A stretch of DNA of 64,000 nucleotides from Desulfopila inferna (GTDB taxonomy: Bacteria; Desulfobacterota; Desulfobulbia; Desulfobulbales; Desulfocapsaceae). How positions within the stretch are numbered: the first letter of the stretch is position 1; each line of letters starts with the position of its first letter. The DNA is taken from contig NZ_JAFFQE010000001.1 in assembly GCF_016919005.1 (NCBI RefSeq), positions 124,001-188,000 on the forward strand, read 5' to 3'. Under the pieces are notes generated by a model that was given only the letters and a program-made list of their open reading frames with translations, was not told the origin of the DNA and did not search any database. A program made the position numbers and the translations under genes. Below, in pieces: positions 45,624 through 52,223 of this stretch.

Positions 45624-45821
45624 TTAACCGGCCTCGGGATCATCGCGGAATTGTTTGTTGAGGAATTCGCTTTCAAGCGGTGAAAGATCCAGCTTGATCT
45701 CGATTTCCTGAAGCAGGGCTGCTCTAGATTTGTCTGGATGCTGCTCTTTCATTTCGGACAGCAGGGTTAATGCTTTTTTCAGTTTTTCTCCAGGGAGTTG
45801 AGTTGGATGTGATGTAGTCAT
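45624..45821 (-). CDS. small conserved-looking protein of unknown function
   Basis: A 65-residue, mostly charged and helical protein (KLKKALTLLSEMKEQHPDKS, then LLQEIEIKLDLSPLESEFL). AAGGAGTAAC directly before the ATG is a strong ribosome binding site, which makes it a likely gene. It precedes the DUF4126 gene on the same strand. No motif or membrane segment is visible. Confidence 0.62.
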   Translation of the reverse strand: MTTSHPTQLPGEKLKKALTLLSEMKEQHPDKSRAALLQEIEIKLDLSPLESEFLNKQFRDDPEAG

Positions 45822-45867
45822 ATGTTACTCCTTTTCAGCCTTGGTTGAAAGTTGGTTTAGTAATATT

Positions 45868-45983
45868 CATAAAATCACCATGAAGCTCGCCTATGACAAG
45901 ATAAAAAGTTCGACATAAATACACAACAAAACGGACTTTCCCGAAGTCGGAGTATGCCCGTACCTGTGCTTATCGCGACGTCA
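45868..45983 (-). repeat. palindromic interspersed repeat, copy D, overlapping the glgB stop
   Basis: Read on the minus strand it starts TGACGTCGCGATAAGC and has ACGGGCATACTCCGACTTCG and CGAACTTTTTATCTTGTCAT, matching the other copies. The glgB stop codon TAA and the last few codons lie inside the left end of the repeat. Confidence 0.72.
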
Positions 45984-48189
45984 CCGGTTTTAATACAAGG
46001 GCGGCCAACGGCGGAACCGTCAGTTGGGTATGGTATCCGGCCTGGGAGAATGGTTCTGCTATACTGCTATGAATCTTTCCGGCGCCGTCGCAGATCCCCC
46101 CGCTGCCCCCGTACTCGCTGACGTCTGAACAGAGAATCTCAGCATAATCGCAATTCTCCGGCAGTCCTACCTTATAATCATAGAGGGTTTGTGGAGTGAA
46201 ATTCAAGACGCAGACAATATGATCATGGGCCCTATTGCCGAATCGTGCAAAAGAGATTACCGAATTCTGCCTGTCCTCAAAGTCCAGCCACATAAACCCT
46301 TTTTCGTCAAAATCCCTCTCCCACATAGCGGGATTTTCCCGATACACCTGGTTAAGCTTGCCGACAAATCCCATGAGCTGGGAGTGCAGGACATTTTCTT
46401 CAAGAAGATGCCAGTCCAGGCTTCGCTTACAGTACCACTCGGAAAATTGGCCGAATTCGCCGCCCATAAAAAGGAGCTTTTTCCCGGGGTGACACCATAA
46501 AAGAGCTAACAGCAATCTCAGGTTGGCAAATTTCTGCCATATATCACCCGGCATTTTGCTGATAAGAGAACGTTTTCCGTGGACAACTTCATCATGAGAC
46601 AGCGGCAGGATAAAGTTTTCGGAAAAGGTATACATCAGCGAAAAGGTCAGGTTGTTGTGATAAAATTTCCTGTAGAACGGGTCTTTGCAGAAATAATCAA
46701 GAGTATCGTTCATCCAACCCATATTCCATTTGAACCCAAAGCCCAACCCCCCGATATTTGCAGGCTTGGAAACGCCATAAAAACTTGTCGATTCTTCGGC
46801 GATCATCAGGATGTCGGGGTGCTTGTCAAAAAGTATTGAATTCAAATGGCGTAGAAATTCGATGGCGTCAAGATTTTCCCTCCCCCCGTATTGATTGGCA
46901 ACCCATTCACCCTCCTTGCGGGCATAATCCAGATAGAGCAGGGAAGAAACGGCATCGACCCGAAATCCGTCTATATGATACTTCTCAATCCAGAACAGGG
47001 CGTTTGATATCAAATAATTGCTGACTTCTTTTCTGCCGTAGTCATAAACAAAGGTACCCCATTCAGGATTTTCGCCTTTGCGGGGATCTTCATGCTCAAA
47101 TAAAGGGGTGCCGTCAAATTGAGCAAGGCTATGACTGTCCCTGGGGAAATGAGCGGGAACCCAGTCGAGAATAACCCCGATCATGTTCTGGTGGCACTGA
47201 TCGATGAAATACATGAAATCTTCCGGAACTCCATACCGGCTGGAAAGACTGAAAGGACCGGTAACCTGGTATCCCCATGATTCATCAAGCGGATGTTCCA
47301 TGACCGGGAGGAACTCGATGTGGGTAAATCCTAGTTTTTTAACATGAGGAATCAAGGTATCCGCCAGTTCTCTGAAAGTCAGAAAACGATCTGGATTTGA
47401 AGGGTCTCTTTGCCATGATCCCGGATGCACCTCGTAAATTGACAATGGATTGGTATAGGGAGAAACCGTGGAAGTATATTGCCGCCATTCCTGATCGTTC
47501 CATTGGTATCTGCTCAGGTTCCTGACAATTGAGGCCGTATTGGGTCGCATTTCCCCGTAAAACTGAAAAGGGTCGGATTTAATGAGAATGTTGTTATTTT
47601 TAGTTTTTATTTCATATTTATAGAGCTCATTCTCAGTTATTCCCGGGATGAATAACTCCCATATGCCACTGCTGCCCAGCGAACGGCAGGCATGTACTCT
47701 GCCGTCCCAACTATTGAAAGGTCCGATAACCGAAACCCGGCAGGCTGCAGGAGCCCATACCCTGAACACCGTGCCGCTGACATTGCCGATAATAGTGAGG
47801 TGGGCGCCCATATGGTCATAAAGCTTATAGTTTGTGCCGAAATTAAAAAGATATGAGTCTCTTCGATCCAGTTGGGGAAGGAAACGGTAAGGGTCGTTTC
47901 TCAGTTCAATAGTACCATCGATATATGTTATCCGGTACTGGTAGTTAAAGGGAGGCAACTCCGAATCGGTGAGTTCCTCTTTATGCATTTCAGCTTCAAA
48001 CAAGCCCTGTTTGCGGGTAAGCCTCATTTTAACCTCACGTCCCTCAATGAGCAGACTTACCTGCCGTGCATGGGGCTGGAAGGTTCTGATATAGACGAGG
48101 TTATTGTTGTTCCGATCAAAGTGAACTCCTAAAACTTCGAAAGGATCATGATAATCGCCGGTAATGATTTTTTCAGTGGGATCATTCAT
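45970..48189 (-). CDS. glgB: 1,4-alpha-glucan branching enzyme
   Basis: A 739-residue GH13 enzyme that introduces alpha-1,6 branches in glycogen. N-terminal CBM48-like domains (residues about 8-225) include DPFEVLGVH and FRVWAPAACRVSVIG. The catalytic barrel has YEVHPGSW, WGYQVTGPFSLSSRYG, DGFRVDAV with the nucleophile Asp at residue 412, MIAEEST with the acid Glu, and LPLSHDEVVHGK. The length matches E. coli GlgB. I chose ATG 48189 over the TTG just before it. The C-terminal codons (VTSR) and stop overlap repeat copy D. No other glg gene is adjacent, although galU is 10 kb away. Confidence 0.95.
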   Translation of the reverse strand: MNDPTEKIITGDYHDPFEVLGVHFDRNNNNLVYIRTFQPHARQVSLLIEGREVKMRLTRKQGLFEAEMHKEELTDSELPPFNYQYRITYIDGTIELRNDPYRFLPQLDRRDSYLFNFGTNYKLYDHMGAHLTIIGNVSGTVFRVWAPAACRVSVIGPFNSWDGRVHACRSLGSSGIWELFIPGITENELYKYEIKTKNNNILIKSDPFQFYGEMRPNTASIVRNLSRYQWNDQEWRQYTSTVSPYTNPLSIYEVHPGSWQRDPSNPDRFLTFRELADTLIPHVKKLGFTHIEFLPVMEHPLDESWGYQVTGPFSLSSRYGVPEDFMYFIDQCHQNMIGVILDWVPAHFPRDSHSLAQFDGTPLFEHEDPRKGENPEWGTFVYDYGRKEVSNYLISNALFWIEKYHIDGFRVDAVSSLLYLDYARKEGEWVANQYGGRENLDAIEFLRHLNSILFDKHPDILMIAEESTSFYGVSKPANIGGLGFGFKWNMGWMNDTLDYFCKDPFYRKFYHNNLTFSLMYTFSENFILPLSHDEVVHGKRSLISKMPGDIWQKFANLRLLLALLWCHPGKKLLFMGGEFGQFSEWYCKRSLDWHLLEENVLHSQLMGFVGKLNQVYRENPAMWERDFDEKGFMWLDFEDRQNSVISFARFGNRAHDHIVCVLNFTPQTLYDYKVGLPENCDYAEILCSDVSEYGGSGGICDGAGKIHSSIAEPFSQAGYHTQLTVPPLAALVLKPVTSR

Positions 48190-48372
48190 CAATTTTGAGA
48201 AAAGTCAAAGATGGTCGATTTTTCGGGATGGCTATCCCTTACCTTGTGTATCATGGTGGGGAAGTCATTGTCTATAATCCATGGTGTCGAAAAGTATAAC
48301 AGAAATCGTAAAGAAGGTAACCATTGATAAGTTTTAAAAGGGAAATTGACCCGGCATCCGTGGAAGTGATCC

Positions 48373-48402
48373 TTGACTTGCAATTTGCGTTTTTGATAGA
48401 AT
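48373..48402 (+). promoter_or_regulatory. probable sigma-70 promoter of the yqgE-family gene
   Basis: TTGACT (48373-48378) and TAGAAT (48397-48402) are separated by 18 bases, close to the consensus. It lies 72 bases upstream of the YqgE-family start codon, in the divergent gap with glgB. Confidence 0.5.
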
Positions 48403-48474
48403 TTAGAAAACGGGGAAACAAAAACTTGAGCGGCAGGCCTCTCAGTTTCACTTATTCTATAAAGAAGGAACGTT

Positions 48475-49050
48475 ATGAAAGAAAACAACCCTCCGGTTCT
48501 CGACCGGCTAACGGGATCATTTTTAATTTCCACTCAAAATATGCCGGATCCCCGATTTGAGGAACAGGTTATCTATATTTGTGCCCATAGCGAAGATGGA
48601 GCTATGGGACTGACAATCAACAAGCCCAACAATATGTTCTCCCTAGCGGAAATACTTACCAGCGCCAACCTGCCGATCCCCGAGAATGAACTGCCCCCTG
48701 TCTATATCGGTGGACCTGTTGAGCTTGAGTCGGCGTTTATTTTATTCACCTCCGATTATAGGACGGAATATCAACTTGAAGTAACACCGACGACTTTTCT
48801 CTCAAGGGAAACTAAAATTCTTGAGGATATAGCTCATGGGAAAGGTCCGGAAAAGTATCTGTTTTTACTGGGATATGCCGGATGGGGCCCCGGACAGCTT
48901 GAGAATGAACTGTTAGCTGATGGCTGGCTTACCGTTCCCGGCAACGATATGATAATTTTTGATACCCCTGATGAGGAAAAATGGCGTGCTGCCGCCATGC
49001 TATATGGCATCGATATTTCGGTATTCGGAGATGTCATCGGCAGAGCCTGA
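48475..49050 (+). CDS. yqgE: YqgE/AlgH family protein (UPF0301)
   Basis: A 191-residue protein. GSFLISTQNMPDPRFEEQVIYICAH (about 14-38), GAMGLTINKP, PVYIGGPVELESAFIL and FLLGYAGWGPGQLENEL are the classic UPF0301 signatures, in order and at normal spacing. The fold is known but the biochemical role is not; in pseudomonads AlgH has been linked to alginate regulation. AAGGAACG precedes the ATG. Confidence 0.92.
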   Translation: MKENNPPVLDRLTGSFLISTQNMPDPRFEEQVIYICAHSEDGAMGLTINKPNNMFSLAEILTSANLPIPENELPPVYIGGPVELESAFILFTSDYRTEYQLEVTPTTFLSRETKILEDIAHGKGPEKYLFLLGYAGWGPGQLENELLADGWLTVPGNDMIIFDTPDEEKWRAAAMLYGIDISVFGDVIGRA

Positions 49051-49231
49051 CAGCAAATCCTTCTTAATCTCTCCTTTTACGCTTTAATCCCAGATGTTCA
49101 CTAAAGCTCTTGTGGTGAAAATCCTTTGCAGATAACCCGAGGCAGGTTGCGGTTAAGTCCTGGCCATATAAGGTCCCACTGAACTTTCAGATGGGTTTGA
49201 GAAAAATTCCACAAGTCAGGGCAGGAGATCT

Positions 49232-49280
49232 GTCTTTCCCCAAGTCGGAATTTATGCCCGTACGGGTGCTTATCGTGATA
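49232..49280 (-). repeat. palindromic interspersed repeat, copy E (half element)
   Basis: On the minus strand it reads TATCACGATAAGCACCCG, then TACGGGCATAAATTCCGACT, matching the left half of copies C and D. No right arm was found. It lies between the YqgE-family and YkgJ-type genes. Confidence 0.6.
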
Positions 49281-49388
49281 CTCTCATTGTTGAAAAATCT
49301 GATTGATGGTAAGCTCCTTTTCTTTGCACTTCTGCCTATCCCAGGCAAATCTTTTAGACAGCAAATCATTACTATCAAGAGAACAATC

Positions 49389-49808
49389 ATGGATAACGTA
49401 TTTCTTTGCAGCCGCTGTGGATTTTGCTGCCAAGGTGAAACTACAGTGTCATTAAACGAGAAAGATCAGGAAAATATGCTGTTTTTTCTTGAAACAACAC
49501 GCGAAGAAGCCTTGAAAAAATATTGGAGGCTAACTGACGGAGAGGTACAGATGAAAACCGTCAACGGACACTGTATCTTTTTTGAGAACGGCTGCACTAT
49601 TCATCAGGCAAGACCATGGCGATGTCGTGAATGGCCGCTGGTGAAGGCTATTCTGATTGACAGAAACAACCTTGAGTCCATCAGCTCTTCATGTCCAGGG
49701 CTAAACAGGGAAGCATCATATACCGATATCTGCCGCATCATAGAAGATGGCGGTTGTCTGGGCAGTAGTACTTCGGATAAGAAGGAGGATTTACGTAGTG
49801 AAATATGA
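49389..49808 (+). CDS. YkgJ-type cysteine cluster protein
   Basis: A 139-residue protein with CSRCGFCC near residues 7-14, then NGHCIFFENGCTIHQARPWRCREWPL (about 57-82) and a late Cys in SSSCPG. This is the iron- or zinc-chelating UPF0153/YkgJ arrangement. The frame is open further upstream, but that part runs through repeat copy E; the ATG at 49389 directly precedes the conserved start. It overlaps the rlmH start by 11 bases, so both are probably co-expressed. It is the second YkgJ-type protein in the window and lacks the hydrophobic N-terminus of the first. Confidence 0.8.
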   Translation: MDNVFLCSRCGFCCQGETTVSLNEKDQENMLFFLETTREEALKKYWRLTDGEVQMKTVNGHCIFFENGCTIHQARPWRCREWPLVKAILIDRNNLESISSSCPGLNREASYTDICRIIEDGGCLGSSTSDKKEDLRSEI

Positions 49809-50262
49809 GATTCTCCTACTTGGAAAAACAAAATTATCGTTTATTTCTGAAGGAGTAAATGATTACAGCAAACGACTGCAGCATTATTCTCAGGTCGAGC
49901 TTAGGACTTTAAAAGCCAAAAAGATTCAAGGCAGCGACGAGCAGATAAGGGAGAAAGAAGGGGAAATACTTCTGGCAAATATTTCTTCTTCTACCTTTCC
50001 TGTGGTGCTTGACGCTCAGGGAAAACAGTTTAGTTCAACAGAATTCAGCACCATAATTGATCATTGGGAAGGAACTGGAATCAGGCATGTCACCTTCATT
50101 ATAGGCGGGCCGTTGGGACTGGCTGAAAAGGTACTGCAGCGTGCCGAACTTGTTATTTCGCTGTCAAAGATGACGTTCACTCATGATATGGTCCGGCTTT
50201 TTTTGCTTGAACAGCTCTACAGGGCACATACCATCAAATGCGGGGAAAAATATCACAAATGA
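49798..50262 (+). CDS. rlmH: 23S rRNA (pseudouridine(1915)-N(3))-methyltransferase
   Basis: A 154-residue SPOUT-class enzyme that methylates pseudouridine 1915 in helix 69 of 23S rRNA. FIIGGPLGLAEKVL (about 100-113) is the SAM-binding loop and LSKMTFTHDMVRLFLLEQLYRAHTI is the knotted C-terminal signature. I chose GTG at 49798: GAAGGAGGA (49781-49789) is an optimal ribosome binding site, and the protein then begins VKYEILLLGKTK, as expected for RlmH. The stop codon lies inside the 13-bp direct repeat that flanks repeat copy F. Confidence 0.93.
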   Translation: MKYEILLLGKTKLSFISEGVNDYSKRLQHYSQVELRTLKAKKIQGSDEQIREKEGEILLANISSSTFPVVLDAQGKQFSSTEFSTIIDHWEGTGIRHVTFIIGGPLGLAEKVLQRAELVISLSKMTFTHDMVRLFLLEQLYRAHTIKCGEKYHK

Positions 50263-50263
50263 T

Positions 50264-50414
50264 GGCGTCGTAAAAAGCCCGATCTCCGGCGTTGCAGGTT
50301 TTTGGCAGGCCTCCGACATACTACCTGTATAGTCGGAGAACTGCCAAAAACACTGCGCCTTGTATCTCGAACTTTTTATCTAGCCATCTGACATCGTGGC
50401 GACTTTTTACGGAT
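50264..50414. repeat. palindromic interspersed repeat, copy F, with flanking direct repeats
   Basis: A 151-base element flanked by identical 13-base sequences TATCACAAATGAT (50251-50263 and 50415-50427). Its left arm (AAAAAGCCCGATCTCCGG, then GTTGCAGGTTTTTGGCAG) and right arm (CTGCCAAAAACACTGCGC, then TTTTTATCTAGCCATC) are inverted, imperfect copies of each other, so it could fold into a long hairpin. CGTAAAAAG is near both ends in inverted orientation. It fills the space between the convergent rlmH and rsmJ genes. Confidence 0.82.
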
Positions 50415-50416
50415 TA

Positions 50417-51217
50417 TCACAAATGATTTTTAGGTGGTAGTAAATAGACGTCGAAACGGCCGCTCTTCATCAAAATCCGGTGAGATGGTTTCGGAACTGG
50501 GCTGATGGGCTCGGCATTTTTGGGTCGTTTGACCACGACTCTGTTGTCTGCAGTCTGCAGCGCCGTTAAAAAAAGCTCCCTGCTGTCAATATCACCGCCC
50601 ACTATCTCTCTGAGCATCCTCATTTCCTTTTTATTCAGTGCTCCTCCTTTTACGGTTTCCGGATACATTGGATCGACAAACACCGTATCGGCCCGACTAA
50701 GATGCGGCAAAATTTCTGTTGAATTTCCCTCCATAAGTCTCAGGTTGTTACCAATAATTTTCTGGAACCGCCAATCTTCCACAGCACGCCGAATACCGTC
50801 GTGCAGCAGGGCGTGCACCACCGGATTTCTTTCAATTAACAGAACCGAACATCCTAACCAGGCCAAGGTGATTCCATCCATTCCCATACCCGCCGTGGTG
50901 TCGATAATCGAAGGTCGCTTACCCGATTTGATGCCGACAGCCTTGCACAGGGGGTCCTTGATGGAAGTTGTCAGCAAACGCTGATGGATAGAGCCGCTCG
51001 GGAAAAGGTCAATATAGACGGGCTTTTCTTTCTGTGTGGTGCAGCCAGGATTATGTTGAAGCTCAAGTCGAATATCTGTATATACAAGGTGATATTTACA
51101 GCGGTTCTCGTGGCTCTCTTGGAGAGGAAGACCCAGTTTTTCTGCAAGAGCAGCTGCCTTTTCTCTCTGTCGAGGGAATCTGCTTGCAAGTACAATGCAT
51201 AATGTATTTTGAGACAT
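50417..51217 (-). CDS. rsmJ: 16S rRNA (guanine(1516)-N(2))-methyltransferase
   Basis: A 266-residue class I methyltransferase. IIDTTAGMGMDGITLAWLG (about 104-122) is motif I in the RsmJ form, LIERNPVVHALLHDGI follows, and FVDPMYPE (about 178-185) is the catalytic D-P-x-Y/P segment. VVVKRPKNAEPI is also typical of RsmJ. It methylates G1516 of 16S rRNA. The last codons and stop lie in the right direct repeat of element F, and the gene converges with rlmH. Confidence 0.9.
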   Translation of the reverse strand: MSQNTLCIVLASRFPRQREKAAALAEKLGLPLQESHENRCKYHLVYTDIRLELQHNPGCTTQKEKPVYIDLFPSGSIHQRLLTTSIKDPLCKAVGIKSGKRPSIIDTTAGMGMDGITLAWLGCSVLLIERNPVVHALLHDGIRRAVEDWRFQKIIGNNLRLMEGNSTEILPHLSRADTVFVDPMYPETVKGGALNKKEMRMLREIVGGDIDSRELFLTALQTADNRVVVKRPKNAEPISPVPKPSHRILMKSGRFDVYLLPPKNHL

Positions 51218-51268
51218 GAGTATATTCTGAATTTACCGATGAAGACAGCTTGGTGAGTTCCTGGAAAA

Positions 51269-52060
51269 ATGAAAAATATCACGGGTACAATAAAAATGGA
51301 ATCAAATATTGAAGTAGTGGCAATTATTCCCGCCAGATATAAGTCAAATCGTTTCGAAGGCAAACCTTTGGCTTCGATTTGCGGGAAACCAATGATTCAG
51401 CACGTGGTTGAAAGGGCTAAAAAGGTAAAGTTATTATCCCGAATCGTCGTGGCGACAGATGATATTCGCATCGGGGAATGTGTCGAATCATTTGGCGGGG
51501 AATTTGTGCTTACCAGGGATGATCATGTTTCCGGAACCGACCGCCTTGCCGAGGCTGCGGAAAAAATCGGAATTTCCGAGCACGATATTGTAGTGAATAT
51601 ACAGGGGGATCAGCCCCTTTTTCCTGAAGAAATTGTCGAACAGGTTGCCCGGCCATTACTCGATGATCCGGCCTTGCCGATGTCAACTTTGATGTATAAG
51701 ATTATACGGAAAGAAGAGATAAATGATCCCAACCATGTAAAGACTGTCTTCGACAGAGATAATTATGCTCTCTATTTCTCCCGCGCTCCCATACCATTTC
51801 AACGGAATCCCGAAGACACCGAGACTCCTACCTACTATAAGCATCTCGGCTTCTATGCCTACAGAAAAGGTTTTCTGCTCTCCTTTGTGGCATTGCCGGA
51901 AGGGGAATGGGAACGTTTTGAGAAATTAGAACAACTGCGTGCACTGGAGTTCGGGTATCGGATCAGGGTTACCTTGACCGAGCATGATTCCATTGAAGTG
52001 GATACAGTGGAGGATCTCAAACGAGTCGAAGCTTTTCTCAAGTTCCACATGGAAAAGTAA
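51269..52060 (+). CDS. kdsB: 3-deoxy-manno-octulosonate cytidylyltransferase
   Basis: A 263-residue enzyme that makes CMP-KDO from CTP and KDO for the lipopolysaccharide inner core. VVAIIPARYKSNRFEGKPLA (about 16-35), ATDDIRI, VNIQGDQPLF (about 108-117) and KHLGFYAYRK are the family motifs. The first ATG (51269) gives nine residues more than usual; the ATG at 51296 is an equally good start. It transcribes divergently from rsmJ. Presence of this gene supports a Gram-negative outer membrane. Confidence 0.94.
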   Translation: MKNITGTIKMESNIEVVAIIPARYKSNRFEGKPLASICGKPMIQHVVERAKKVKLLSRIVVATDDIRIGECVESFGGEFVLTRDDHVSGTDRLAEAAEKIGISEHDIVVNIQGDQPLFPEEIVEQVARPLLDDPALPMSTLMYKIIRKEEINDPNHVKTVFDRDNYALYFSRAPIPFQRNPEDTETPTYYKHLGFYAYRKGFLLSFVALPEGEWERFEKLEQLRALEFGYRIRVTLTEHDSIEVDTVEDLKRVEAFLKFHMEK

Positions 52061-52066
52061 GTGAAG

Positions 52067-52204
52067 GTAGCGTAGTAAAAAGCCCGATCTCCGGCGTTGC
52101 AGGTTTTTGGCAGGCATTTGACATACTACTTGTATAGTCGGAGACCTGCCAATAACATATATAGAATCTTTTATCTAGCCATCTCTCATCGTGGACTTTT
52201 TGCG
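52067..52204 (+). repeat. palindromic interspersed repeat, copy G
   Basis: The left arm is nearly identical to copy F (AAAAAGCCCGATCTCCGG, then CGTTGCAGGTTTTTGGCAG), and the right arm has GTATAGTCGGAGACCTGCC and TTTTATCTAGCCATCTC. It starts about six bases after the kdsB stop codon. No flanking direct repeat longer than about five bases is visible. Confidence 0.78.
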
Positions 52205-52223
52205 AAATTATAATGGAAGGCAT

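Noticed and set aside
49191-49388. Upstream extension of the second YkgJ-type protein
   Set aside because: The extra residues would run through repeat copy E, and conserved residues begin at the later ATG.
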